From NCBI GenBank assembly GCA_964612675.1, contig CAZTDD010000037.1, positions 1 through 49,486 on the forward strand: a stretch of 49,486 nucleotides of DNA, written 5' to 3'. Under the pieces are notes generated by a model. It did not search any database. It was not told the origin of the DNA and was given only the letters and a program-made list of their open reading frames with translations. Shown piece after piece: positions 32,064 to 40,950 of this stretch. Numbering within the stretch: the stretch's first letter is position 1; each line of letters begins with the position of its first letter. Both the position numbers and the translations under genes were made by a program. Origin of the DNA: CAZTDD01 sp964612675. GTDB lineage: Bacteria > Hinthialibacterota > Hinthialibacteria > Hinthialibacterales > JAKPRU01.

Positions 32064-33320
32064 ATGAATTACGAAAAAACAGATTCCACAATTCTTCAGG
32101 GCAAGCATTTACTCGCTGTATTGGTCGATCCGAGTCACGCGGACTTGATCGTAGGCAAGAATGCTCTCGATGCGACCAATCGCATCAAGATCGTTGGCGA
32201 AAGCACCTCCTATTCGCTCGCATTTTCTTTAATCGAACGAAACAACCCGAGTCATGTCTTTTTTGGCGTCGGCGAAGACTCCGGCCTTGCTGCTGAGACC
32301 ATTTCCCTGATTCGAAGGAAATTTCCCGCATTGACCATTATCGCGATGGGAACGCATCCCGATGCGGACGATATCCTCCAATGTTTTCGTGCCGGTGCGG
32401 ACGAATTTCTAGTAAAACCTCTACAATTTGAACAGATTACAGCCGCTCTTCGAGATCTTCATACACGTAAATCAACCCTCGAACAGAAGAATTCGTCGCG
32501 AGGACGAATTATCGCTTTCTGGGGCAGTTGCGGCGGATGCGGTACTACCACCCTCGCCTGCAACACCGCCCACGCCCTCGCCAAAACCGGTCCCACGGTC
32601 CTTGTCGATCTGCACTACGATCAGGGCGACCTTTTCGTCCATCTCGATTTGACCCCGAAAGTCTCCCTGCGGGATATCGGCGACCCACCGGAACAAATCG
32701 ATGACACGTTGATCGAGAGTGTCACAACCACGCATCCGAGCGGTCTCCATCTGCTGCTTCAGCCGCAGGATGTGCATCACACTCCACTGAGTCATCGGGC
32801 TGTAGAGAGAATACTCGAAATACTCGAGAGAAAATACTCTTATGTAGTTCTCGACATCGGCCACAACGTTGCGGTCGCAGAATCTTTAGCGACCTGTGCG
32901 GATACATTCTGTCTGGTTACGGTCCAAACACTGCCGTCGTTGTTTCTGGCTTCACAGCGTATTCGGCTGTTGAATGAACTGGGATATGAAGCCAAACGGA
33001 CCAACGTGATTGTCAACAAGTATGTTAAGACCTCTCGAGTCGGCGTGGACCGCGTAGCGAAAACGCTTCGTGTGCCCCGGCCTTTTACCATACGAAACGA
33101 TGAAAAACGAGCAACCGCTTCCATCAATCGAGGGATCCCTCTCGCTGAGATATCTCGCATGGGAAAGGCGGCCAGGGATATTGGAAAACTCGCATCGGCG
33201 ATTCGGAAAATCGAACCGCTGTTGGAAATCCCCCTGCATGAAGAGTCGGCGATTCCAATGAGGAGTCCAAGAGACGGCACCTTGATGGATGATGTCGAAG
33301 CGTACGCTGTAAGGAGATAA
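32064..33320 (+). CDS. cpaE: Flp pilus localisation ATPase CpaE/TadZ with altered P-loop
   Basis: A 418-residue protein. Residues about 12-135 form a receiver-like domain (LAVLVDPSHADLIV, IAMGTHPDADDILQCFRAGADEFLVKPL). Residues about 145-390 are a MinD/ParA-type domain. Its P-loop reads WGSCGGCGTTTLACN, so the signature lysine of the deviant Walker A motif (KGGxG) is replaced by Cys and the second lysine by Thr. Later blocks VLVDLHYDQGDLFVHLDL, YVVLDIGHN and RTNVIVNKYV are conserved. CpaE/TadZ proteins place the pilus machine, often at a pole. ATG 32064 has AGAGGGG upstream. cpaF begins three bases after its stop. Confidence 0.92.
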   Translation: MNYEKTDSTILQGKHLLAVLVDPSHADLIVGKNALDATNRIKIVGESTSYSLAFSLIERNNPSHVFFGVGEDSGLAAETISLIRRKFPALTIIAMGTHPDADDILQCFRAGADEFLVKPLQFEQITAALRDLHTRKSTLEQKNSSRGRIIAFWGSCGGCGTTTLACNTAHALAKTGPTVLVDLHYDQGDLFVHLDLTPKVSLRDIGDPPEQIDDTLIESVTTTHPSGLHLLLQPQDVHHTPLSHRAVERILEILERKYSYVVLDIGHNVAVAESLATCADTFCLVTVQTLPSLFLASQRIRLLNELGYEAKRTNVIVNKYVKTSRVGVDRVAKTLRVPRPFTIRNDEKRATASINRGIPLAEISRMGKAARDIGKLASAIRKIEPLLEIPLHEESAIPMRSPRDGTLMDDVEAYAVRR

Positions 33321-33323
33321 CCG

Positions 33324-34670
33324 ATGGGAACCTCGGCTACCGTGTCGACACGTATTTACAGCCGAGCCAAGCCTCCTGCGGATAGGAAGGCACTCTACCA
33401 GCGTGTCAAATCGGAAGTTCACAGACGACTAATCGATCGCCTGGATTTCGATCAAATCCGCGACGAAGATCTGGACGAGGTCAAGCGCCAGGTGCGCCCG
33501 ATGATCTCCAGTCTGATCGGGGCCGAGGCTGCTCCGCTCAACAGCCAAGAGCGTTCGGCAATGGCGGAGGAGATTCTGGACGAGGTGTTCGGTTTCGGTC
33601 CTCTCGAACCGCTGCTCAAAGATCAAGAAATTTCAGATATTCTCGTCAATAATTACAATGAGATCTACGCTGAAAAAAGAGGAAAACTCGAAAAATCGAC
33701 CATCTCGTTCCGGGATAACAATCATCTACTTCAAATCATAGACCGTATTGTATCCCGCATCGGACGCCGTATCGACGAAACATCGCCGATGGTGGATGCA
33801 AGACTTCCGGACGGCTCCCGAGTGAACGCGATTATCCCGCCACTTGCGTTGGACGGCCCGGTGCTTTCGATCCGACGGTTCGGTGCGAATCCGCTTCGTC
33901 TAGACGATCTCCTCAATTACGGCGCACTTACACCGCAAATGATCGAATTTCTGGAAGGCGCCGTACGATCCCGGTTGAATATTATCATCTCGGGCGGAAC
34001 GGGATCGGGGAAAACAACACTGTTGAACGCTCTCTCTTCATTTATCCCACACACCGAGCGAATTATCACCATCGAAGATTCGGCGGAATTACTCCTGCAA
34101 CAACCGCACGTTGTTCGATTGGAGACTCGTCCGCCGAATATCGAAGGACATGGAAGAATTACGCAACGCGATCTGTTGTTCAACTCGCTCCGGATGCGAC
34201 CGGATCGGATCATTCTCGGCGAGGTCCGGGGGGCTGAGGCACTCGATATGCTGCAGGCCATGAATACCGGTCACGAGGGATCCCTTACGACAATTCACGC
34301 GAATTCTCCTCGGGACGGTCTCAGCCGAATTGAGATGATGGTCTCTATGAGCGGTTTTGAAATTCCAATGAAAGTCGTCCGGCAGCAGATCAGTTCCGCC
34401 ATCGATCTCGTCATTCAGGCATCGCGGCTTATTGACGGAAAACGCCGCGTCATTTCGGTCAGCGAAGTCGTCGGCATGGAGGGCGAGGTGGTCACAATGC
34501 AGGAAGTGTTTCAATTCAAACAGGAAACTGTCACCAACAGAGGCCAGGTTCTTGGCTCGTTTGTCGCAACCGGTATCCGTCCTCGTTGCCTGGGCCGGTT
34601 CGAGGCGGCGGGGATACGACCGTCAGCCGGACTGTTCCAACCTGGTACTCAACTGCGTGTCGAGGAATGA
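33324..34670 (+). CDS. cpaF: Flp pilus secretion ATPase CpaF/TadA
   Basis: A 448-residue type II/IV secretion ATPase that powers Flp pilus assembly at the cytoplasmic face. The N-domain ends in GPLEPLLKDQEISDILVNNY. The core has ETSPMVDARLPDGSRVNAIIPP, Walker A SGGTGSGKTTLLNAL (about residue 221), the Asp box RIITIEDSAELLL, DRIILGEVRGAEALDMLQAM (Walker B region) and NTGHEGSLTTIHANSPRDGL (His box). ATG 33324 has GGAG seven bases upstream. The final residues overlap the start of tadB (ATGA), indicating translational coupling. Confidence 0.97.
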   Translation: MGTSATVSTRIYSRAKPPADRKALYQRVKSEVHRRLIDRLDFDQIRDEDLDEVKRQVRPMISSLIGAEAAPLNSQERSAMAEEILDEVFGFGPLEPLLKDQEISDILVNNYNEIYAEKRGKLEKSTISFRDNNHLLQIIDRIVSRIGRRIDETSPMVDARLPDGSRVNAIIPPLALDGPVLSIRRFGANPLRLDDLLNYGALTPQMIEFLEGAVRSRLNIIISGGTGSGKTTLLNALSSFIPHTERIITIEDSAELLLQQPHVVRLETRPPNIEGHGRITQRDLLFNSLRMRPDRIILGEVRGAEALDMLQAMNTGHEGSLTTIHANSPRDGLSRIEMMVSMSGFEIPMKVVRQQISSAIDLVIQASRLIDGKRRVISVSEVVGMEGEVVTMQEVFQFKQETVTNRGQVLGSFVATGIRPRCLGRFEAAGIRPSAGLFQPGTQLRVEE

Positions 34671-35644
34671 GCATGAATCCCCAGATGCTTTCGATGCTGG
34701 TCTTTTTTTGTACAACGATGTTCGTTCTCGGAACGTTTCTCGCACTCACATGGATTTTTTCCTCGGAAGAGAAGGATATCAAGAACCGGTGCTCGCTTTT
34801 CTCCTGGTCCGACGAGGAGAACAACGCGACGAATATCACCTTGCGCGAATCGGAAAACGAACGAAACGCGAAGATGGAAAAAGTGTTCTCCGGCTTTCCC
34901 CGCTGTCTGAATCTGCCGGTCCTCTTCGAACAGGCAGGTGTTCAAAAAGATGTCGCCTTATGGCTGATTTCGACCCTGAGTCTTGGGGCCGCAGGTGGAC
35001 TCACGTTTTATATGGTTACCCGGAGTCCCTCATGGACAATCTTTGGCTTTGGAATAGCTGTTTTTCTCCCGTATTTTTCGATTTTACGGAAACGAAAGAA
35101 ACGTATCTCTCAGTTTGAAACCTATCTTCCGCAATCCCTGGAGATTGTCAGCCGGTCGCTGCGTTCGGGCCATCCTCTGTCGGTGGGCCTCCAAATGGTT
35201 TCTACCGAAATACCGGACCCGGTAGGTTCGGAATTTGGACGTGTTTCGAGGGAACACCAGTTGGGGTTGCCTCTCGAAGAAGCATTACGAGGTCTAACGA
35301 GACGAGTGGACCTACTCGACCTCCGCTTTCTCGTTCTATCAATTCTAATCCACCGGCAGACCGGCGGCGATCTGGCGGAGGTTCTTGACAATCTTTCCAC
35401 CGTGATTCGCGACCGTCTCACTGTTCTAGGACAGGTTCGAGCGTTGACTGCTGAAGGGCGGCTTTCGGGATGGGTGTTGAGTCTCCTCCCCGTGTTGGTC
35501 TTCTTGCTGATTTGGTTCATCAATCCTGGGTACATGAATATTCTTCTGGAAGATCCCGTTGGAAACAAAATGTTGTATTCCGCTGTATTCTCTCAATTTC
35601 TCGGTATTCTGATGATCCGTAAAATTGTAAAAATCAAGGTGTGA
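34667..35644 (+). CDS. tadB: Flp pilus inner-membrane platform protein TadB
   Basis: A 325-residue type II secretion F-domain protein. An N-terminal membrane helix (MLVFFCTTMFVLGTFLALTW) and a second pair near residues 100-140 precede the T2SSF domain (SQFETYLPQSLEIVSRSLRSGHPLSVGLQMV, GGDLAEVLDNLSTVIRDR). Two C-terminal helices end the protein. ATG 34667 overlaps the cpaF stop; ATG 34673 with GAGGA six bases upstream is equally possible. Forms with TadC the platform on which the ATPase acts. tadC follows with its GTG/ATG overlapping or two bases beyond the stop. Confidence 0.94.
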   Translation: MSMNPQMLSMLVFFCTTMFVLGTFLALTWIFSSEEKDIKNRCSLFSWSDEENNATNITLRESENERNAKMEKVFSGFPRCLNLPVLFEQAGVQKDVALWLISTLSLGAAGGLTFYMVTRSPSWTIFGFGIAVFLPYFSILRKRKKRISQFETYLPQSLEIVSRSLRSGHPLSVGLQMVSTEIPDPVGSEFGRVSREHQLGLPLEEALRGLTRRVDLLDLRFLVLSILIHRQTGGDLAEVLDNLSTVIRDRLTVLGQVRALTAEGRLSGWVLSLLPVLVFLLIWFINPGYMNILLEDPVGNKMLYSAVFSQFLGILMIRKIVKIKV

Positions 35645-35646
35645 GA

Positions 35647-36561
35647 ATGATTGCAGTCGCTCTTGTATTCGCCTTTACAGCCTTGTTCTTCCTGATTATC
35701 GCAATTGCTTCGCTTTCGGGCGTAACGCGATGTCCGGTCGAGTCCCGACTTTCTTCTCTCTTTCCGGGAAACGGGCACAGGTTCTCTTCAGCGGACCGGA
35801 AAACCCGCGATTTTCTCGTCTCCATCGGAAAACGTGTCGCTCCGCCGGACGGGGAGAAGGCGAACGCGGTTCAACAGAAACTGATCGGTGCAGGATTCTA
35901 TGGGGAAAGCGCTGGAAACATCTATTGGGGCGTCAAAATCGCATTGACAACATGTATTCCGCTTCTCGTCGTTGCGCTCTATGCCGTCCAGAACATCCCA
36001 TTGAACAAGGCTGCAATCCCAGCCGTTGTGGGAATCGTGTGCGGCATGATGATTCCAGAGGTGTACCTCTATTTCCGAACGAAAAACAGGCGTCAGCAAA
36101 TTTTCGAAGGTCTTCCGGATATGCTCGATTTGCTGCTGGTTTCAGTAGAGGCGGGCCTGGGGCTGGATGCGGCGCTTCAAAGGGTATCGGACGAATTTCA
36201 CATGGGCTACCCGGTGCTCAGCAAGGAGCTCAACATCAGCTGCAGCGCAATACGGTTGGGCCACCCGCGAAGCGACGCGTTACGCGACCTTGCCGAGCGC
36301 ACGGGAGTAGCCGACATGAAATCCCTCGCCACCGTCTTGATCCAGGCGGACCGTTTTGGGACCAGCATGGCGCAGGCCCTCCGTGTGCACGCGAAAGATA
36401 TGCGAACACGACGAAAACAAAAAGCGGAAGAGACCGCCGCAAAAACAGCGGTCAAATTAATTTTCCCGTTAATTCTCTTCATTTTCCCTTCGATATTCAT
36501 CGTGTTGGCCGGTCCCGCCATTCTGCGGATCATCGACTCAATGATGAAAAACACGATGTAA
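35647..36561 (+). CDS. tadC: Flp pilus inner-membrane platform protein TadC
   Basis: A 304-residue T2SSF-domain protein, partner of TadB. An N-terminal helix (VALVFAFTALFFLIIAIASL) and two helices at about 95-140 precede the F domain (FEGLPDMLDLLLVSVEAGLGLDAALQRVSDEF, TGVADMKSLATVLIQADRFGTSMAQALRVHA). A C-terminal helix (LIFPLILFIFPSIFIVLAGPAIL) ends it. ATG 35647 has AAGGTG upstream; the frame extends to GTG 35641, which would overlap the tadB stop. Typical length for TadC. Confidence 0.95.
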   Translation: MIAVALVFAFTALFFLIIAIASLSGVTRCPVESRLSSLFPGNGHRFSSADRKTRDFLVSIGKRVAPPDGEKANAVQQKLIGAGFYGESAGNIYWGVKIALTTCIPLLVVALYAVQNIPLNKAAIPAVVGIVCGMMIPEVYLYFRTKNRRQQIFEGLPDMLDLLLVSVEAGLGLDAALQRVSDEFHMGYPVLSKELNISCSAIRLGHPRSDALRDLAERTGVADMKSLATVLIQADRFGTSMAQALRVHAKDMRTRRKQKAEETAAKTAVKLIFPLILFIFPSIFIVLAGPAILRIIDSMMKNTM

Positions 36562-36576
36562 ACAGGAGCGATTCCC

Positions 36577-37185
36577 ATGATGCAACGAATAAGCCTCTCT
36601 CTCCTTGTATTCACAGTTGTCGGATGTACGACCTCACAAAATGCGAAAGCCCCCAACGGATCGTTGCGGTTTGGGGAAACCGTTCGCGCGCCGTTTCGTG
36701 AAATGGTCGCGAACGTCTCTCCAACAGAAACGGTGGTCGGCTCTGTGTATTTTGAATTTGACGACACTTGCCTGACGAACGAGACCAAAACGCGACTCGA
36801 CCGTGTGGCGAGAGACGTTCAAAATCGTCCCGGAACGCTTGTCGTGGAGGGGCATACCGATCATGTCAATTCGGATGACTACAATGTACGGCTTGGACTC
36901 AAAAGGGCGCTTGCGGTCGCGGATTATTTACGGAGTGCGGGAGTCTGGGACGAACGGATGAGAATTCAAACCTTCGGCGAAATTCGACCGAGGGCCTCGA
37001 ATTGGTCCGGCGGCGGCCGGGCGGAAAACCGGCGCGTCACAATTCGCCTTGTGAATGGCGGCTTCGGAATGGAAGGCGGAGCAGCGGTGAAGGCTCACGA
37101 TGGTTTGGCGAAGTCGGAATGCAGCGACGAAGAGTCGCCGATTCAACTTCTGTTTCAATCCATGGGCGCCGCGACGGACGAATAG
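36577..37185 (+). CDS. OmpA-family lipoprotein of the tad locus
   Basis: A 202-residue lipoprotein. MMQRISLSLLVFTVVGC carries a lipobox with Cys17. Residues about 50-165 are an OmpA C-terminal peptidoglycan-binding domain: GSVYFEFDDTCLTNETKTRLDRVA, LVVEGHTDHVNSDDYNVRLGLKRA (the diaminopimelate-binding Asp and Arg lie here) and GGGRAENRRVTIRLV. It probably ties the pilus exit channel to the cell wall. GGAG precedes ATG 36577 by seven bases. OmpA-like proteins are found in many tad loci; its place after tadC supports membership in the operon. Confidence 0.9.
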   Translation: MMQRISLSLLVFTVVGCTTSQNAKAPNGSLRFGETVRAPFREMVANVSPTETVVGSVYFEFDDTCLTNETKTRLDRVARDVQNRPGTLVVEGHTDHVNSDDYNVRLGLKRALAVADYLRSAGVWDERMRIQTFGEIRPRASNWSGGGRAENRRVTIRLVNGGFGMEGGAAVKAHDGLAKSECSDEESPIQLLFQSMGAATDE

Positions 37186-37215
37186 CCTGTGGAAACAAGG
37201 GTGTGAGATCTGAAA

Positions 37216-38628
37216 ATGAGCATATGTATTGAACAAATCACATCATCCCAATGCGCTGAGTCGCTTGATACAACCGCAAAGGTTGAACGCCGCTCTAATG
37301 GCAGGCTTGGCAGCTCTACAGAACGACGGATCGCTCCTGTGTCTCCCGAATCGATTGAAGACGCGGGATTGTCCGCGTCTTTCTTGAGCGACCTGATCAT
37401 AAAACACCTCTACCGCTTCGGTATCCTGACAGGCGGACAGCTGGCCCAGAAAATCTGTCTTCCGTTTCCGCTGCTTGACGGTTTGCTAAATGAAATCGTG
37501 GAGAACCACTATACGGAAAAACGCGGAGGGCGCGGGCTGGGCAATTCAGCCAATCGCTTCTCGCTCACGGAGCAGGGACGCAATTACGCCCGCGACGTAC
37601 TCAACCTGGATACCTACATCGGTCCCGCACCGGTTCCTCTCGACCAATATCACGCCCATGTCACACAGCAAACTCTCAGTCGGATCCCCGTCACAGACCG
37701 TTTGCTTCAGGACGCCTGGGAAGGATTTATCTTGGAGGACGAAATCCTGAAGAAAATCGGTCCGGCGATTCGATCGGGAAAGTCCTGTTTTCTGTACGGC
37801 CCACCCGGAACAGGTAAAACAACGCTTGCAAAAAAGGTTGCGGAATACTTCGATCGTTGCGGTGGTTCCGTGGCCGTTCCTCACGCATTGTTGGTGGGCG
37901 GAAGCGTTATTCGCGTCTATGATCCTGTTTACCATCAGCGAGTGACCGATAGCGAGAACGAAGCGGGCAATGCGCAATGGCTCAATCAAGCACAAGAAGA
38001 CGCGCGATGGGTCGTTTGCCGCCGACCCGCCGTTGTATGTGGCGGTGAATTGACCCTGGATATGTTGGACCTTCGCTATAATCCGACCACGCGATATTAC
38101 GAAGCCCCTTTCCAGCTGAAAGCGAACGGCGGTGTTTTGATTATCGATGATTTCGGACGTCAGCTGGTCACTCCAAGAGACCTTCTGAACCGATGGATCG
38201 TCCCGCTTGAAGAAGGAGTCGACTATATGACCCTTCATACCGGTAAGAAATTCTGTATCCCGTTCGAGCAATTCGTTGTGTTTTCCACGAATTTAGATCC
38301 GATGAAACTGGCGGATGAAGCCTTCTTGCGCAGAATTCGTTATAAAATATTTATTGCTGAGCCTTCCGTACGTACTTTCAAAGAGATTTTCCGCCGCGAA
38401 TCCAAGAGAAAAAGCGTACGATACAATGAAGCCGACCTGGATACGGTAATCCAGAAGCATTATGTCGATCGGCAACGTCCTTTCCGTGCATGCGATCCCA
38501 GAGACATTACCGACCTGATTATCGATTTCTGTTCATTCCAAGATCTACCGCTCGATATTTCCCGTTCTCTGCTGGACAAAATGTTCGGTGAATACCATAT
38601 CGGGATTCAGATAGACGAAACCGGCTGA
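37216..38628 (+). CDS. AAA ATPase with winged-helix-like N-terminus, at the end of the tad locus
   Basis: A 470-residue protein. Residues about 1-45 are polar. Residues about 55-125 look like a winged-helix domain (HLYRFGILTGGQLAQKICLPFPLLDGLLNEIV, GLGNSANRFSLTEQGRNYA). Then comes an AAA core with Walker A YGPPGTGKTTLAKKVA (about 193), Walker B GGVLIIDDFGRQL (about 305), a sensor-1-like VVFSTNLDP and the arginine-rich AFLRRIRYKI. It is 30 bases after the OmpA-like gene on the same strand, so probably part of the operon. Similar ATPases sit beside tad loci in planctomycete-like genomes. A regulatory or remodelling role is inferred; the partner is unknown. Confidence 0.82.
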   Translation: MSICIEQITSSQCAESLDTTAKVERRSNGRLGSSTERRIAPVSPESIEDAGLSASFLSDLIIKHLYRFGILTGGQLAQKICLPFPLLDGLLNEIVENHYTEKRGGRGLGNSANRFSLTEQGRNYARDVLNLDTYIGPAPVPLDQYHAHVTQQTLSRIPVTDRLLQDAWEGFILEDEILKKIGPAIRSGKSCFLYGPPGTGKTTLAKKVAEYFDRCGGSVAVPHALLVGGSVIRVYDPVYHQRVTDSENEAGNAQWLNQAQEDARWVVCRRPAVVCGGELTLDMLDLRYNPTTRYYEAPFQLKANGGVLIIDDFGRQLVTPRDLLNRWIVPLEEGVDYMTLHTGKKFCIPFEQFVVFSTNLDPMKLADEAFLRRIRYKIFIAEPSVRTFKEIFRRESKRKSVRYNEADLDTVIQKHYVDRQRPFRACDPRDITDLIIDFCSFQDLPLDISRSLLDKMFGEYHIGIQIDETG

Positions 38629-38835
38629 CCAACCGACCCCCGCCTGTGCTCCTTCTTCCCGGCGGAGAGCTTGTAACTCCATCTCGTTTCCAAATCACCG
38701 CTTCGTTCCTATGTCAATAGCCTCCGTCTCTGTGGCCCTGGAAGCGCTTTTCTGTGTGTGATATCGTCAAACCTAGTCGGAAGCTCTCCTGGCTGTATCC
38801 GATTGAACGCGAAGGTATCCGAAACGTTTCACATT

Positions 38836-39660
38836 ATGTCTCAAGTAACCCGTTCATCTTTTGTAGTTCTCCTTTTCTGTCTCGCCATCAACGTCTGTCT
38901 GCCCGTTTCTGCTGTGCAGATCGTGGCACATAGGGGAGCCTCTTACACGGCGCCGGAAAACACACTGGCGTCGGTCAATCTGGCATGGAAACAGAATGCC
39001 GACGCAGTGGAGGTAGATGTTTATCTCACAAAGGATGACAAAATCGTAGCAATTCACGACGAGACAACCGAACGTACCGCCGGCGTGGATCTGAAAATCG
39101 CCGAAACCGATGCAGATACATTGCGCCGTCTTGACGTGGGTCGGTACAAAAGCGAGAAATACACCGGCGAACAAATTCCACTTTTGAAAGAAGTCATAGA
39201 GACGGTTCCTCCAGGGAAGAGACTTCTTATTGAAATTAAATGCGGTGAAGAAATCCTCTCTCATTTGAAGAAAGTCATAGAGTCAAGCGGAAAATCCTCT
39301 CAACTGACCCTTATCGGCTTCGGTCTGGATACTGTCGGTAAAGCAAAACAAATTCTCCCGGAAATCCCCACTTATTGGCTCAAAGGTACGGAGAAAGACG
39401 AGGAGACTGACGAGTATATCCCTCACGGCAAAAACCTGATCGAAATCGCTCGAGACAAAAATCTCGACGGCCTCGATGTGAATTACCATGGCGTGACCCG
39501 GGAATTCGTTGACGCTGTGAAAACGGCCGGACTCGAGATTCACGTGTGGACAGTCAATGACGTGGAGGAGGCCGGGCGGCTGGCGAAACTCGGCGTGGAC
39601 AGTATTACAACGGACCGTCCCGGTTGGATGAAAAAACATCTGGCGGAAACGGGCAAGTAA
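38836..39660 (+). CDS. Exported glycerophosphodiester phosphodiesterase, GDPD family
   Basis: A 274-residue protein that cleaves glycerophosphodiesters to glycerol 3-phosphate and an alcohol. A signal peptide (FVVLLFCLAINVCLPVSA) precedes the catalytic motif IVAHRGASYTAPENT (first His, Arg and Glu), then VEVDVYLTKDDKIVAIHDETTERT with the metal ligands and second His. LLIEIKCG and the C-terminal VHVWTVNDVEEA-type block (IHVWTVNDVEEAGRLAKLGVDSITTDRP) complete the family signature. ATG 38836 gives a clean signal peptide but has no clear ribosome site; the frame is open to GTG 38758. It probably works in the periplasm on phospholipid head groups. Confidence 0.93.
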   Translation: MSQVTRSSFVVLLFCLAINVCLPVSAVQIVAHRGASYTAPENTLASVNLAWKQNADAVEVDVYLTKDDKIVAIHDETTERTAGVDLKIAETDADTLRRLDVGRYKSEKYTGEQIPLLKEVIETVPPGKRLLIEIKCGEEILSHLKKVIESSGKSSQLTLIGFGLDTVGKAKQILPEIPTYWLKGTEKDEETDEYIPHGKNLIEIARDKNLDGLDVNYHGVTREFVDAVKTAGLEIHVWTVNDVEEAGRLAKLGVDSITTDRPGWMKKHLAETGK

Positions 39661-39684
39661 ACACATCGAAAGGTTTTTCATCTC

Positions 39685-40908
39685 ATGAAACCCGAAAAAT
39701 CCCGAATTGAAGAATGGCATCAATCTCTCTCTGCACAAACCCGCGAACGAGTGAATCGAGTGGTCGATGAACTTTGCGCGGTAAAAGAACGCGGCGGCAA
39801 AATCGTGGTTGTCACCGGAAGCGGTCCAAATATCCATGAAGGGGTAACCACTCTGCTGGCAGATATGATCCGTGTGGGATGGATCGACGGCGTTACAACC
39901 AGTTCGGCGGTGGTAGCGCACGAGATGGCGGGTGTACTGGATCTCGTCAAACGTGTTGACGGGAAAGTGCTGGGAATTCCCCACGAGCGGCTTCCGCGAG
40001 GCGACATGTTTGAGTTTACTGTGCTCAGCGAGACGGAAATGGCGCAGGTCGCGGAGGATCTTCCGCTTGATCGCGAGCTGCTCTCCAACGGTGGCAAGAT
40101 CGACGGTCGGGTGATTATTAAAGCTGCCGGAAACATGGCGTATCCGATGGGTTTGTGGACCGAGCGGATGGCGGATCGAATTTTCAGAAAAGCACAAGCC
40201 GAACAACAGGCGTTCGAGAAAGTAGCCGGTATGCTCGCGGACGAACAGACGATGCTCGGTCAGGGCGCGAGAAAGAATGTCCCTGTCCTGGTCACAATTC
40301 CGCAGTTGGTGGGTGGAGGCAATGTCGGACTTGCCATCGGCGACAGTATTCCGATCAGCCAACGGGCTCGATTGGTTGCGGATCTGATGGCCTCGGCGGA
40401 TGTAATCATCGAATCGGGGGTCGCTCTGACGCAGGAGATTCACGACGGACCGTTCGAAACCTATACCGGCCACGGAATTTGGGCTGAATGGCAGGGCCAG
40501 GATGTGTATCGTCTGGAGAATAAAAAACTGATCCGAATCGATCTGGACCCCGCCTTGGATCGAGCATGGCAATTCGAAAGGCAGTCCAGCACCGTTCAGA
40601 AAGCTATTGATCGAGGTCTTCCGAAAACAAAACTGATGGAAATACCTTTCCGCATGGAAATGTCCGGTTTTGCGCGATTGGAGGGAAGTGTACCGATCAT
40701 AGGCGATATCGGGGTGATTTGGCCGATTCTCGCCTCGCGGATGGAGGAACGCTTAGGAGCCCAGCTGAACTTCATCTCCGCCCCCCAGCAAAGCCCGGAA
40801 GGGGAGCGCATGCGGGACTGGATTGTGGAAAATGTTCGGTTTATGAGCTCTTTGCGCGATACCGAAGAGATCGAAACCAGTAAGGTGAAAACCGGTCCGG
40901 CGTGGTAA
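39685..40908 (+). CDS. Uncharacterised protein, possibly deoxyhypusine-synthase-like
   Basis: A 407-residue cytoplasmic-looking protein without signal or membrane segments. The best pattern is GPNIHEGVTTLLADMIRVGW followed by IDGVTTSSAVVAHEMAG, which recalls the Rossmann-type core of deoxyhypusine/homospermidine synthase-like proteins (there G..G..LLIDLI..G...TNGA..IHD). The family's usual HD(F) is HEM here, so the match is weak. A second conserved-looking region is IPQLVGGGNVGLAIGDSIP and ESGVALTQEIHDGPFETYTGHG. It follows the GDPD gene after 24 bases and is convergent with thyX. The gene is real by codon use and length; the function is not known, and the deoxyhypusine-synthase comparison is only my inference. 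Confidence 0.6.
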   Translation: MKPEKSRIEEWHQSLSAQTRERVNRVVDELCAVKERGGKIVVVTGSGPNIHEGVTTLLADMIRVGWIDGVTTSSAVVAHEMAGVLDLVKRVDGKVLGIPHERLPRGDMFEFTVLSETEMAQVAEDLPLDRELLSNGGKIDGRVIIKAAGNMAYPMGLWTERMADRIFRKAQAEQQAFEKVAGMLADEQTMLGQGARKNVPVLVTIPQLVGGGNVGLAIGDSIPISQRARLVADLMASADVIIESGVALTQEIHDGPFETYTGHGIWAEWQGQDVYRLENKKLIRIDLDPALDRAWQFERQSSTVQKAIDRGLPKTKLMEIPFRMEMSGFARLEGSVPIIGDIGVIWPILASRMEERLGAQLNFISAPQQSPEGERMRDWIVENVRFMSSLRDTEEIETSKVKTGPAW

Positions 40909-40950
40909 CGATGTCTTTTCCTGGGAAGTGAACCGTAGCCCGCCGGCCAA

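Noticed and set aside
39283..40572. 429-codon minus-strand frame across the GDPD and 39685 genes
   Set aside because: It spans two plus-strand genes with their own starts and stops and shows no domain.
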